The notes below the pieces were generated by a model. It was given only the letters and a program-made list of their open reading frames with translations. It searched no databases and was not told where the DNA came from. Source: Marinobacterium nitratireducens (GTDB lineage Bacteria; Pseudomonadota; Gammaproteobacteria; Pseudomonadales; Balneatricaceae). From it: 64,000 nucleotides of DNA. The translations under genes and the position numbers were made by a program. Location of the stretch: the NCBI RefSeq assembly GCF_014645375.1, contig NZ_BMLT01000011.1, forward strand, positions 45,632-109,631. Direction: 5' to 3'. This document shows positions 45,859-58,653 of this stretch, one piece after another (positions within the stretch are counted from its first letter, which is position 1; each line of letters opens with the position of its first letter).

Positions 45859-46980
45859 TTACTGGGCGGCCGGCGTCTTGGTGCCGTCGGCGTGCCAGTT
45901 GTAGACCACGAAGGAGAACTCGGTCAGGTCTCCCTTCTCATCGAAATCCAGCGTCCCTGTGGTGGTTTCGAAGGTGTTTTCGCGGATGTAGTCGGCCATT
46001 TTGAACGGATCGGTTTCGCCGCCACCCTTGATCGCCTCGACCATGACCTGGACAGCGGAGTAGGCCGGGAACACGAAGGGGCCGGACGGGTCTTCGCCCT
46101 TGGCCTTGAAGGCTTCCACCAGCGCCTGGTTGGCCGGATCCTGGTCGAAGCTCTGCGGCAGGGTCACCAGCAGGCCTTCGGAGGCTTCACCGGCGATCTT
46201 GGAAATATCGGGGTTGCCCACGCCTTCAGGCCCCATGAACTGGGCTTCCAGGCCCTTCTCGCGTGACTGGCGCAGAATCAGTCCCAGTTCCGGGTGATAG
46301 CCGCCGTAGTAGACGAAGTCCACGTTCTCTTTCTTCAACTTGGCAACCAGTGCCGAGAAGTCCTTGTCGCCCGGAGTGACGCCTTCGAACATTACCGGAG
46401 TGATGCCGGCTTTTTCGACCTCGTTCTTGACCGCGGTGGCCAGGCCTTCGCCGTACTGCTGCTTGTCGTGGATGATCGCCATGCGCTCGGGCTTGACGCT
46501 ATTGATAATGTACTGGGCGGCGAACGGGCCCTGCAGACTGTCCAGTCCGATGGTGCGGAACACCAGCTGGTGGCCTTTCTCGGTGATGGTCGGAGAAGTG
46601 GAGGCTGCGGTGATCATCAGCACGCCTTCTTCCTCGTAGATGTCGGCGGCGGGCTCCGTGGAGCTCGAGCACAGGTGTCCGACCACGTGCCGGATGCCGT
46701 CATTGACGATCTTGTTGGCCACGGCCACGGCCTGCTTCGGATCGCAGGCGTCGTCGTAGATCACGCCTTCCAGATCCATGCCGTTGACACCGCCGGCCTG
46801 GTTGACCTGATCGATTGCCATCATGACACCGATCTTCTGCATGTCGCCGTACTGTGCGACCGGTCCGGTGGCCGGGCCTGCCAGGGCGATCTTCAGTGTT
46901 TCAGCCTGGACGGCGGCCGCGGAGCCCATGATGGCCAGCGCGGTGCCGACGCTCAGCAACGTCCTTGAAAACTGTTTCAT
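45859..46980 (-). CDS. livK: Branched-chain amino-acid ABC transporter periplasmic binding protein
   Basis: A 373-residue periplasmic binding protein that delivers branched-chain amino acids to LivHM. The signal peptide is MKQFSRTLLSVGTALAIMGS to about residue 26 (AVQA). The mature part starts ETLKIALAGPATGPVAQYGD and has the Peripla_BP family segments VVGHLCSSSTEPAADIYEEE, where paired cysteines 75-106 (approximately) are expected, and YYGGYHPELGLILRQSR. It heads the operon; the divergent gene upstream is an acyl-CoA dehydrogenase. Confidence 0.93.
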   Translation of the reverse strand: MKQFSRTLLSVGTALAIMGSAAAVQAETLKIALAGPATGPVAQYGDMQKIGVMMAIDQVNQAGGVNGMDLEGVIYDDACDPKQAVAVANKIVNDGIRHVVGHLCSSSTEPAADIYEEEGVLMITAASTSPTITEKGHQLVFRTIGLDSLQGPFAAQYIINSVKPERMAIIHDKQQYGEGLATAVKNEVEKAGITPVMFEGVTPGDKDFSALVAKLKKENVDFVYYGGYHPELGLILRQSREKGLEAQFMGPEGVGNPDISKIAGEASEGLLVTLPQSFDQDPANQALVEAFKAKGEDPSGPFVFPAYSAVQVMVEAIKGGGETDPFKMADYIRENTFETTTGTLDFDEKGDLTEFSFVVYNWHADGTKTPAAQ

Positions 46981-47473
46981 TGCAGTGTTTCCCGTTCGAT
47001 TGTTGTTTCTTGGAGACATTTTCTGTCTTTTCGTTATCGCCGCATACGTTTACCCGTACTGCGGAATAAAATCAATTGTAGACAGCGATGCCGCGGCGCG
47101 GGCGCCTTTCGGCTGCTCGGGTAAATCTGAAGCAATATCTGCACCAACAGTTATCGGGGGTATTTTCGCCATAAGCGGTGAGACGGCGGCTGCAGTGACA
47201 GGGAACACTGTGCCGACGGGGGACAGTATCGTGCTACGAAGGGGGCTTGTCTGAACGTTATTGTTAATCGTTTTTCTGTTTGAATGGGTTGTTCAGGCCC
47301 TGTAAGTACGGCGGTTGCCGGTAAATGTCAGCAAAGATGATGTATTTTGCCATTGGGGTTGCGGCGCGCATGCTGGATTCTGTAGGAAATGGACTATATA
47401 GCAAAACAACAATAAGTGATGTCCGCGCGCCGGGCATGTTCGATAGTGCAGATTATTGATTGAGGACAGACAG
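46981..47473. other. Divergent intergenic region between livK and acyl-CoA dehydrogenase
   Basis: This 493-bp region holds no credible gene. It is less GC-rich than its flanks, particularly near livK and again from 47240 to 47440, and must hold the divergent promoters. I could not assign -35/-10 boxes with confidence and saw no strong palindrome. Confidence 0.5.
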
Positions 47474-49273
47474 ATGCCGGAGTACAAGGTACCGCTACGT
47501 GATATTCACTTCGTGATGAGTGAAATGCTGGATGCCGAAAGCCATTACCGCAGTCTGAAGGGTGCGGAGGATGCCACGCCGGAGATGATCAGCGCGATTC
47601 TCGAAGAGGGCGCCAAGTTCACGGAACGCGAGCTGGCGCCGCTGAATCAGATCGGCGACACCCAGGGTTGCCGCTTCGAGGATGGCAAGGTCTTTACGCC
47701 GGAGGGCTTCAAGGAGGCTTACGCCAAGTACGTCGAGGGCGGCTGGCCGTCGCTGGCGCACGACCCCGAGTGGGGCGGCCAGGGACTTCCGGAGTCTATC
47801 TGCACCGCGTTCAGTGAAATGATCGGCAGCGCCAACTGGGCCTGGGGCATGTATCAGGGGCTGAGCCACGGCGCCATGAATACCCTCGAAGCACACGGCA
47901 CCGAGGAGCAGAAAGAGGTCTACCTGACCAAGCTGGTCAGCGGCGAGTGGACCGGCACCATGTGCCTGACCGAAGCGCACTGCGGTACCGATCTCGGCCT
48001 GCTGCGAACCAAAGCCGAGCCCAACGGCGACGGCAGCTACAGCATCAGCGGCACCAAGATCTTCATATCCGCGGGCGATCACGATATGGCGGAAAACATC
48101 GTCCATATCGTGCTGGCGCGACTGCCGGATGCACCCGCCGGCACCAAGGGTATCTCACTGTTCGTGGTGCCCAAGTTTCTGCCGGACGCCACGGGCGCTG
48201 TCGGCGAGGCCAACAGCCTGAGCTGCGGCTCCATCGAGCACAAGATGGGCATCCACGGCAACGCTACCTGCGTGATGAACTTCGATGGTGCCAGGGGCTT
48301 CCTGATCGGTCCGCCGAACAAGGGCCTCAACTGCATGTTCACCTTCATGAACACCGCCCGCCTTTTCACCGCGATCCAGGGGCTTGGGCATACCGAGTGG
48401 GGCTTTCAGAACTCCCTGGCCTACGCCCGCGACCGTCTGCAGATGCGGGCGCTGTCCGGTGCCAAGAATCCGGATGCGGCGGCGGATCCGATCATCGTGC
48501 ACCCGGCGGTGCGCAACATGCTGCTGACCCAGAAAGCCTTTGCCGAGGGCGGCCGCGCGCTGGTGCATTATTGTGCTCAGCTGGTCGACCAGGTGAAACA
48601 GGGCACCAGCGACGAGGTGCGCCAGGAGGCCGACGCGCTGCTGTCCTTCCTGACGCCGATCGCCAAGGCCTTCATGACCGAAACCGGCTTCGAAGCGGCC
48701 AACCATGGCCTGCAGGTATTCGGCGGTCACGGTTATATCTCCGAATGGGGCATGGAGCAGAACGTTCGCGATTGCCGCATCTCGATGCTGTACGAGGGCA
48801 CCACCCAGATCCAGGCGCTGGACCTGCTGGGCCGCAAGGTACTGGGAACCCAGGGCGAGTCGCTGAAGCGTTTCAGCAAGATCGTGCACGCATTCTGCCA
48901 GGAGGCCGAAGCAGATCCGACGGTGCGAGAGTTCGTTGCTCCGCTGGCGCGTCTCAACCGGGAGTGGGGTGAGCTGACCACCAGTCTCGGCATGAAGGCG
49001 ATGAGCAACAAGGATGAGGTGGGTGCGGCGGCGCAGGACTACGTGATGTATTCCGGTTATGTCGTCTACGCCTACTTCTGGGCCCGGATGGCGAAAGTCG
49101 CCCAGGCGAAGCTGGCCGAGAGCCGCGACGACGCGGCTTTCTATACCGCCAAGCTGCGCACCGCGCGCTTCTACTTCGAGCGCATTTTGCCGCGTACCCG
49201 GACCCTGAGCGAGACCATGCTCTCCGGTGCCGACAACCTGCTGGCGCTGGACGCCGATCACTTCGCTTTCTGA
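47474..49273 (+). CDS. Acyl-CoA dehydrogenase (about 600-residue type)
   Basis: An FAD enzyme catalysing the first step of beta-oxidation, 599 residues, matching the larger Pseudomonas-type acyl-CoA dehydrogenases with an extra C-terminal domain. Visible motifs are MCLTEAHCGTDLGLLRTKA (FAD/substrate binding), the ISAGDHDMAENIVH region, and the C-terminal LYEGTTQIQALDLLGRKVL, which carries the glutamate of the family active-site region. I chose the ATG at 47474 with GAGGA upstream. It is followed 162 bp later by an acyl-CoA synthetase on the same strand; chain-length specificity is unknown. Confidence 0.92.
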   Translation: MPEYKVPLRDIHFVMSEMLDAESHYRSLKGAEDATPEMISAILEEGAKFTERELAPLNQIGDTQGCRFEDGKVFTPEGFKEAYAKYVEGGWPSLAHDPEWGGQGLPESICTAFSEMIGSANWAWGMYQGLSHGAMNTLEAHGTEEQKEVYLTKLVSGEWTGTMCLTEAHCGTDLGLLRTKAEPNGDGSYSISGTKIFISAGDHDMAENIVHIVLARLPDAPAGTKGISLFVVPKFLPDATGAVGEANSLSCGSIEHKMGIHGNATCVMNFDGARGFLIGPPNKGLNCMFTFMNTARLFTAIQGLGHTEWGFQNSLAYARDRLQMRALSGAKNPDAAADPIIVHPAVRNMLLTQKAFAEGGRALVHYCAQLVDQVKQGTSDEVRQEADALLSFLTPIAKAFMTETGFEAANHGLQVFGGHGYISEWGMEQNVRDCRISMLYEGTTQIQALDLLGRKVLGTQGESLKRFSKIVHAFCQEAEADPTVREFVAPLARLNREWGELTTSLGMKAMSNKDEVGAAAQDYVMYSGYVVYAYFWARMAKVAQAKLAESRDDAAFYTAKLRTARFYFERILPRTRTLSETMLSGADNLLALDADHFAF

Positions 49274-49435
49274 GTCTGTCCCACCCCGCCGAAGGTCACG
49301 GCTGCCAGATCATCGAAACGCAATGTTTCGACCGGCGCCGCTGTCCTTCGGGCCGCCCTTGGTACACTAGAATAAGAGAGCGTTGCACCCAGTGGCGCTC
49401 TCCGATCATCAATATGCGTTCAGGGGCCCCGAGAC

Positions 49436-51091
49436 ATGGAACAGCCGAGAGGCAATACGATACCCGATTCACTTAACGGTCGAGGCTACGCCACGGTCAT
49501 GGATGTTGTGGCGCGGGTGTGCCGCGACTATGCCGACCGGCCGGCCTTCAGCAGTTTCGGCCGTACCCTGAGTTACGGCGAGCTGGACCGTCTGGCCGAT
49601 GCCTTCGCCGTCTACCTGCAGCGCAATACCGACCTGGAACCCGGCGACCGGATCGCGATTCAGTTGCCCAACATTATCCAGTATCCGGTGGCGCTTTTCG
49701 GCGCGCTGCGCGCGGGGCTGGTGGTGGTCAACACCAATCCGCTCTACACGGAACGGGAAATGGAGCACCAGTTCCGCGACTCCGGCGCCAGGGCGCTGGT
49801 GATTTTCACGAGCATGGCGCACAAGGCCGAAAAGATCATCGGCAATACCCCGGTGAAGCATGTCATCCTGACCCAGATCGGTGATCTGCACGGCTGCATC
49901 AAGCGCACCCTGCTCAACGGCGTGGTCAGGTACATCAAGAAGATGGAGCCGGCATACCACCTGCCGGAGGCCGTTGGTCTGCGCCAGGCGTTGCAGGCCG
50001 GCAGGGGCCTGAAGCCTCGGCCCGTTGCGCGCGCTACCTCCGACATTGCGGTACTGCAGTACACCGGGGGCACCACCGGGCTGTCCAAGGGGGCGGTGCT
50101 GACGCACGGGAATCTGGTCGCCAACATGCTTCAGGGCAGCGATCTGATCAGCCGGGCGGAAAAGGGCTGGAGCGAAACTGCGGTCGCGCCGTTGCCGCTT
50201 TATCACATTTATGCCTTCACCCTGTCGCTGATTCTGATGGAAAACGGCGGCCATACGGTGCTGATTCCAAACCCCCGCGACCTGAAGGCGTTTGTACGCG
50301 ATCTGCGTCGCTTGCGGGTGTCCTGTTTCATTGGTCTCAACACGCTGTTCGTGGCGCTGTGTAACCGCGAGGACTTTCGCCGGCTCGATTTCAGCCGGCT
50401 CAAGACCACCATTTCCGGTGGCATGGCGCTGACGCACGACGCCGCTGACTGCTGGCGCGAGGTGACCGGTTGCGAAATCATGGAAGGCTATGGCCTGACT
50501 GAAACCTCGCCCGCGGTCGCCATTAACCCGCCAGGTGCTGTACGGATCGGTACCATCGGCCAGCCGCTGGCCGAAACCGAGGTGCGCATCATCGATTCGG
50601 ATGCGGCTGACGTGCCGCCCGGCACGCCGGGAGAGCTGTGCATTCGCGGGCCCCAGGTGATGGTCGGTTACTGGCAGCGGGAAGACGAAACGCGGGCGGC
50701 CTTCACCGACGACGGTTACTTCATGACCGGGGACATCGCCGTGCAGCAGGAGGACGGTTACCTGAGTATCGTCGATCGCGCCAAGGACCTGATCATTGTC
50801 TCGGGTTTCAATGTCTATCCCAATGAGGTGGAAGACGTGGTGGTGTCGCATCCCGATGTCGTCGAGTGCGCCGCCGTCGGCGTGCCGGACGACAAGAGCG
50901 GCGAGGCGATCAAGCTGTTCGTCGTGAGTCGTAACGACCGGCTCGATGCCGATATGATCCGTGACTGGTGCAAAGAGCGGCTGACCCGCTACAAGGTACC
51001 GAAGCTGGTCGAGTTCACCAGCGAACTGCCGAAGTCCAATGTCGGTAAGGTGCTGCGGCGAAAGCTGCGGGACGAAGATCACGCCGCCTAG
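49436..51091 (+). CDS. fadD: Long-chain acyl-CoA synthetase (FadD type)
   Basis: Activates fatty acids to acyl-CoA through an acyl-AMP intermediate at the inner membrane. The 551-residue product has the AMP-binding P-loop YTGGTTGLSKGAVLTHGNL, the EGYGLTETSPAVAINPP motif and the C-terminal FACS signature MTGDIAVQQEDGYLSIVDR with KDLIIVSGFNVYPNEVE. Length and sequence are those of FadD. A DUF2889 gene follows after 19 bp with its own strong ribosome site, so co-transcription is likely. Confidence 0.93.
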   Translation: MEQPRGNTIPDSLNGRGYATVMDVVARVCRDYADRPAFSSFGRTLSYGELDRLADAFAVYLQRNTDLEPGDRIAIQLPNIIQYPVALFGALRAGLVVVNTNPLYTEREMEHQFRDSGARALVIFTSMAHKAEKIIGNTPVKHVILTQIGDLHGCIKRTLLNGVVRYIKKMEPAYHLPEAVGLRQALQAGRGLKPRPVARATSDIAVLQYTGGTTGLSKGAVLTHGNLVANMLQGSDLISRAEKGWSETAVAPLPLYHIYAFTLSLILMENGGHTVLIPNPRDLKAFVRDLRRLRVSCFIGLNTLFVALCNREDFRRLDFSRLKTTISGGMALTHDAADCWREVTGCEIMEGYGLTETSPAVAINPPGAVRIGTIGQPLAETEVRIIDSDAADVPPGTPGELCIRGPQVMVGYWQREDETRAAFTDDGYFMTGDIAVQQEDGYLSIVDRAKDLIIVSGFNVYPNEVEDVVVSHPDVVECAAVGVPDDKSGEAIKLFVVSRNDRLDADMIRDWCKERLTRYKVPKLVEFTSELPKSNVGKVLRRKLRDEDHAA

Positions 51092-51110
51092 GCAGAAATT
51101 GGAGGAATTG

Positions 51111-51668
51111 ATGCCACTACCGAAGCCGGCGCGCCGGCAACAGTACCACCAGCGCAACGTGCGGTGCACGGGCTATCTGCGTGATGACGGGCTCTGGGAT
51201 ATCGAGGGCCGCATGACCGATATCAAGTCGCACGATATCGATATTGACGACCGGGACCATGGCTATGTCGCCGCCGGCGAGCCGTTCCACGATATCAGCA
51301 TGCGCCTGACCATCGACGAAACCATGTTGATTCACGAGGTGCAGGCAGCGATCGATGCCGCGCCGTTTCGTACCTGTCCGGCCATTGCCGCTGCCTTCAA
51401 GCGACTCGAGGGTACCCGCATCGGCAGCGGCTGGCTGCGCCAGACCCGCGAGCTGGTCGGCGGCGTCGAGGGATGCACGCACCTGAATGAAATGCTGCAG
51501 CCGCTGGCCACGACCGCGGTGCAGATGCTCTGGCCTGTGCGGGCAGCCAGAACCGGGGAGCGTGCGCATCCCGGCGTGATCAATACCTGCCACACCTACG
51601 CCCAGGACTCGGAGGTGGTGCGGCGTGTGATGCCCGACCATTACAAACCCGCAAAGTCCGACTCTTGA
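51111..51668 (+). CDS. DUF2889 domain protein
   Basis: A 185-residue cytoplasmic protein consisting of a DUF2889 domain (DDGLWDIEGRMTDIKSHDID to CTHLNEMLQPLATTAVQ). The conserved elements RCTGYLRDDGLWDIEGRMTD, an acidic DIDIDDRDHG segment and CTHLNEM are visible. Its function is unknown. It is nested between fadD and an enoyl-CoA isomerase-like gene, and DUF2889 genes are repeatedly near CoA-thioester metabolism, so a role there is likely. GGAGGAATTG precedes the ATG. Confidence 0.85.
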   Translation: MPLPKPARRQQYHQRNVRCTGYLRDDGLWDIEGRMTDIKSHDIDIDDRDHGYVAAGEPFHDISMRLTIDETMLIHEVQAAIDAAPFRTCPAIAAAFKRLEGTRIGSGWLRQTRELVGGVEGCTHLNEMLQPLATTAVQMLWPVRAARTGERAHPGVINTCHTYAQDSEVVRRVMPDHYKPAKSDS

Positions 51669-51756
51669 GCGGGCAACGATTTCGCCTGAGATGGTCGAAT
51701 GTAAAGAAGCGCTAACCGATGGCGGGGCGCGTGCGGAATGAATAGAGGTGGTAAAG

Positions 51757-52503
51757 ATGTCTGAACTGGTTATCCGTCAGCTCGACGACAGCGTGCTGAC
51801 CCTGACGCTCAATCGTCCCGACAAGAAAAACGCCCTGGATAACGACCTGTATATCTCGCTAACCGAGCTGCTGCTCGAAGGCGACAGGGATCCGGATGTT
51901 CGGGTCATAGTGCTGCACGGCGCCGGCGACAGCTTCTGCGCCGGCAACGATATCGCGGATTTCGTCGCCAGTGGCGGTGACGCCGAGAGCGTGCGCGCCC
52001 CGCTGCGTCTGCTGCAGAGCATCGCGGGGCTGTCCACACCGCTGATTGCCGCGGTACACGGCAATGCGATCGGCATCGGCACCACGCTGCTGCTGCATTG
52101 TGATCTGGTGTACGGTGCCGAGGACCTGCGTCTGCAGTTGCCCTTCGTCCGGCTCGGGCTGGTGCCCGAGGGGGGCAGCAGCCTGCTGTTGCCGCAGCTC
52201 GCGGGGCACCGCCGGGCGTTCGAAATGCTGGTGCTCGGTGAGTCCTTCGGCGCCGATACGGGCCGCGAGATCGGTCTGGTCAACGAAGTCGTGCCGTCCG
52301 CCAAGGTGCTGGACCGGGCCCGTGAGCGGGCGATGCAGCTGGCTGCGCTGCCGCCTCAGGCGGTGGTCAAGAGCAAACAGATGCTCAGGGCGCACCAGCA
52401 GGACCTGTTGCAGCAGATTCTGGTCGAGGAAGTCGATGCGTTCCGCGAGCGCTTGGCATCGGCCGAAGCCAAGGCCGCTTTCGACGCATTTCTGACCCGC
52501 TGA
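51757..52503 (+). CDS. Crotonase-fold protein, Delta3,Delta2-enoyl-CoA isomerase-like
   Basis: A 248-residue crotonase-fold protein acting on acyl-CoAs. The oxyanion-hole segments GDSFCAGNDIADF and AVHGNAIGIGTTLLLHCDL are clear. The usual first catalytic glutamate of enoyl-CoA hydratases (GGGCE) is replaced by threonine (T110 in GIGTT), while the second is retained (E138 in GLVPEGGSS). This pattern is that of peroxisomal-type Delta3,Delta2-enoyl-CoA isomerases (ECI2/PECI), which use a single glutamate, so isomerase rather than hydratase activity is likely. The ATG at 51757 has GAGGTGG upstream. Confidence 0.88.
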   Translation: MSELVIRQLDDSVLTLTLNRPDKKNALDNDLYISLTELLLEGDRDPDVRVIVLHGAGDSFCAGNDIADFVASGGDAESVRAPLRLLQSIAGLSTPLIAAVHGNAIGIGTTLLLHCDLVYGAEDLRLQLPFVRLGLVPEGGSSLLLPQLAGHRRAFEMLVLGESFGADTGREIGLVNEVVPSAKVLDRARERAMQLAALPPQAVVKSKQMLRAHQQDLLQQILVEEVDAFRERLASAEAKAAFDAFLTR

Positions 52504-52780
52504 AGACGGTCGAATACCCGGGGCGCGGCTGCGCCCTGGCGTGTTTCGTGATGGTTTTTGCGTGATATGTCAATTATTCGCAGTATTTATGCTTTTTTAA
52601 GTGATTGATATTTAGGGTAAAAAGTTTTTGCTGACAGAATGTGCCACTAAAAGATCACGTTTTTGTCATTGTTGCTGAGTCGCCGGGTAATACTATGGCG
52701 CATAGCAGCCAACAATAACCCTAGTCAGGTCTTCGGGCCTGCTGACAGAAGCCGAACCCCTTCGGCCGGGAGTCATATTT

Positions 52781-56124
<3,344 letters not shown>

Positions 56125-56153
56125 GCGTGACCTGACAGTCAGATCTGCCCAAG

Positions 56154-56188
56154 GCCCCGGCGAGTGTGCACTCCCCGGGGCTTTTTTT
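56154..56188 (+). terminator. Rho-independent terminator after fadA
   Basis: GCCCCGG (56154-56160) pairs with CCGGGGC (56175-56181), with an inner GAG/CTC pair, and is followed by TTTTTTT. It ends about 65 bp after the fadA stop. Confidence 0.9.
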
Positions 56189-56500
56189 GTGGCATTTCGC
56201 TCGCAGGATGGATGGAGCGACGCCCCAGTAGCAGTCGTCCAACCCATCTTGGGCGCCGCTTGGGCACCATGCAGCGGACTCATTGATGGGTTGCGCCGCG
56301 TCAACCTCGCTGAAAGCGTCAAACAGTGTGCCAATGCGGCTCCACCCATCCTACTTTTGGCCCCTGGATTCACGCGAATCCGCGAAGAACCTTTTTTTGT
56401 GGCGCTTCGTAGGACGGGTGCAACGACGCCATGCCGCAGTCTAACCGCGCCCCTCGAGATCAGGGCGTCGTGCAACCCATCATCCGCAGCGTTGCGGGGT
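56181..56500. repeat. Two adjacent palindromic GTAGG-type elements
   Basis: The gap from fadA to the next gene (56189-56592) is filled by GGATGGATGGAGCG...CCCATCCTAC (56206-56353) and GTAGGACGGGTGCAACGACG...CGTCGTGCAACCCATC (56409-56482), each with self-complementary arms. The terminator tail CTTTTTTTGTGGC occurs at 56181 and again at 56391, 210 bp apart, as if a segment had been inserted with duplication of its target. No reading frame is credible. Confidence 0.65.
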
Positions 56501-56592
56501 AATTTACATTGGCCTGTGCCCGGATGAAGATAGGGGAGTCCTGCGTTACTGACACCAGAGCGTCAACTATTGCTGAACACCGGAGGGCGAAT

Positions 56593-57117
56593 ATGCGAAA
56601 GGGATTGCTGATTGTCGCAGTACTGCTGCTGAACGGCTGTGCCAACGGCGACTGGCGCAGTGCCAGCCGGGAACCGGCCGGTATCGCGCCCGATCCGGCC
56701 ACCACGCCCGAGGCCGTGCTGCAGGTCTACGGCGCGCCGGCCTGGGGCTGGCGCGGCTGGTTCGCGATCCATACCTGGATCGCCGCCAAACCGAGCAACG
56801 CCAACGGGTACACCGTCTATGAGGTTATCGGCTGGCGGCAGCGGCGGGGGCTGCCGGTGCTGCGTGTGGAGCAGGATCATCCCGACCGCTACTGGTTCGG
56901 CGAGCGCCCCGAGTTGCTGCTCGACCGCCGTGGCGAGGGTGTCGACAGGCTGATCGATGCGGTCGACCAGGCGGCCCGGGTCTATCCCTGGAAACACGAG
57001 TATCGGGTATTCCCGGGGCCCAACAGCAATACCTTTCCGGCCTGGATCGCCACCCAGGTACCCGAGCTCGGGCTTGATTTGCCCTTCAGCGCCATCGGCA
57101 GCGGTTGGGCGGATTGA
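56593..57117 (+). CDS. DUF3750 lipoprotein
   Basis: A 174-residue predicted lipoprotein with signal MRKGLLIVAVLLLNGCANGD (lipobox LNGC). The rest matches DUF3750: WRGWFAIHTWIAAKPSNANG, YTVYEVIGW and FPGPNSNTFPAWIATQVPEL, the last being the family's best-conserved segment. Histidine and asparagine/cysteine-like positions recall NlpC/P60-like folds, but no function is known. I start at the ATG at 56593 with GGAGG upstream; the frame is open further but lacks a signal. Confidence 0.85.
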   Translation: MRKGLLIVAVLLLNGCANGDWRSASREPAGIAPDPATTPEAVLQVYGAPAWGWRGWFAIHTWIAAKPSNANGYTVYEVIGWRQRRGLPVLRVEQDHPDRYWFGERPELLLDRRGEGVDRLIDAVDQAARVYPWKHEYRVFPGPNSNTFPAWIATQVPELGLDLPFSAIGSGWAD

Positions 57118-57166
57118 TTCGTGGCGGACGGCCGGCTCGACGCCGGGTCGGCGCTTGCGCGATTGC

Positions 57167-57191
57167 TGTAGGAGCTCGCTCCGCGAGCGAA
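57167..57191. repeat. Pseudomonas-type REP palindrome
   Basis: TGTAGGAGCTCGCTCCGCGA followed by GCGAA closely resembles the Pseudomonas REP core TGTAGGAGCGAGCTTGCTCG. GCTCGC and GCGAGC pair (57174-57188). It lies between the convergent DUF3750 and helicase genes. Confidence 0.7.
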
Positions 57192-57239
57192 TGAGCGGGA
57201 GGACATCCCCTGCGCAGTCAAGGTGCGGGCGCTTGCAGA

Positions 57240-58532
57240 TCAGCGGCGGCGCTTGGCGCCCGATAGCAGCGACGGGCGCACCGCGCGGCTGCGGGTGTCG
57301 TCGGCGGGCGCCTGGGGGCTGGGCTTCGGTTTGGGTTTGGCGGTTTTGGTGGCGCGGTGCCGCGGTTTGGGCCGTGCCGGCTGCGCCAGTGCCGCATCCT
57401 CTCCCGCATCCTGGCCGAAGAAGGGCACGGGTTTGAGCGGCAGGGCTCTGCCAATGGCCGACTCGATCGCCTGCAACAGCCGGCGCTCGTCCGGCGCCAC
57501 CAGCGAAATCGCCTGGCCGCTGCCACCGGCGCGGCCGGTTCTGCCGATGCGATGGACATAGGCTTCCGGTACCTGGGGCAGGTCGTAGTTGACCACCCGT
57601 GGCAATGACTCGATATGCAGACCGCGCGCGGCGACATCGGTGGCGACGAGAATACGCAGACGACCGCCTGCAAACGCGTTCAACACTTTCTGGCGCTCAG
57701 CCTGCGGCTTGTCGCCATGCAGGGCCGCGGCATCGATCCCCTCGTCCTGAAGGTAGGCGGCGACCTGGTCGGCACGCTTTTTGGTGCGGGTGAATACCAG
57801 CGCCTGCTGCCACTGCCCGCCCTGAATGAGGTAACTGAGGATGTCGGCCTTATCCCGCTGGTCGACGCCGTAGACCACCTGCTGTACCGTTTTCGCCGCC
57901 GAGTTGCGCCGGTCGACCCGCACCCAGCGCGGGCGTTTGAGCAGTTCAGCGGTCAGGGAGTCGATAGCGCCCGAGAGGGTCGCCGAGAACAGCAGGGTCT
58001 GACATCCCTGCGGCCGAAGTTCGCAGATGCGCTTCATATCGGCGATGAAACCGAGGTCCAGCATGCGGTCGGCCTCGTCGAGCACCAGTAATTGCAGCTG
58101 CGCCAGACTGACGACATCGCGACCGATCAGATCCAGCAGCCGGCCCGGGGTCGCCACCAGAATATCGGCTCCGTGCTCGAGCTTTCTGACCTGGGCTTCG
58201 GTACGGCTGCCCCCGAACAGTGCCTGGGTGCGAAGCACCAGGTAGCGGCCATAGGCCTGCAGGCTCTGACTCACCTGCTGCGCCAGCTCCCGGGTCGGTA
58301 CCAGGATCAGCGCCCGCGGTGCGGCAGCCGAGCCGCCGGCCAGACGCTGTAGCAGTGGCAGCGCGAACGCCGCGGTCTTGCCGGTGCCGGTCTGGGCTTC
58401 GGCGACCAGGTCCTGGCCGGCGAGGATCAGCGGAATGGCTTCGCGCTGGACGGCTGTGGGGCTGCGATAGCCGAGCTCGGCCAGCGCCTGGCATAGCGGC
58501 TCGATAAGACCGAGGGAGTCGAAACTGCTCAT
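57240..58532 (-). CDS. rhlE: DEAD-box RNA helicase, RhlE type
   Basis: An ATP-dependent RNA helicase of 430 residues. Motifs in order: Q motif (FDSLGLIEPLCQALAELGYR), I (AQTGTGKT), Ia (PTRELAQQV), II (DEAD within LVLDEADRMLD), III (SAT), IV (ALVFTRTKKRAD), V (ATDVAARGLHI) and VI (HRIGRTGRAG). The C-terminus is a short Lys/Pro/Arg-rich tail (KPRHRATKTAKPKPKPSPQA) that probably binds RNA. It acts in ribosome maturation or mRNA turnover in relatives. It is divergent from the small protein at 58730, with a palindrome between. Confidence 0.92.
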   Translation of the reverse strand: MSSFDSLGLIEPLCQALAELGYRSPTAVQREAIPLILAGQDLVAEAQTGTGKTAAFALPLLQRLAGGSAAAPRALILVPTRELAQQVSQSLQAYGRYLVLRTQALFGGSRTEAQVRKLEHGADILVATPGRLLDLIGRDVVSLAQLQLLVLDEADRMLDLGFIADMKRICELRPQGCQTLLFSATLSGAIDSLTAELLKRPRWVRVDRRNSAAKTVQQVVYGVDQRDKADILSYLIQGGQWQQALVFTRTKKRADQVAAYLQDEGIDAAALHGDKPQAERQKVLNAFAGGRLRILVATDVAARGLHIESLPRVVNYDLPQVPEAYVHRIGRTGRAGGSGQAISLVAPDERRLLQAIESAIGRALPLKPVPFFGQDAGEDAALAQPARPKPRHRATKTAKPKPKPSPQAPADDTRSRAVRPSLLSGAKRRR

Positions 58533-58653
58533 GGGAACCTGTGGCTGTGGGGCGTGGTCAGAAAGAAATTGCGTAGCATATTAACATACTCCGAAGTTTG
58601 TCCCCGCGTCCCGGCGGGATTGACCGCGGGACGATTAAGGCGCAATGTAAATA

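Noticed and set aside
52504..52780. FadR or PsrA operator upstream of fadB
   Set aside because: I looked for AACTGGT-type and GAAAC-GTTTC-type palindromes and found no convincing match.
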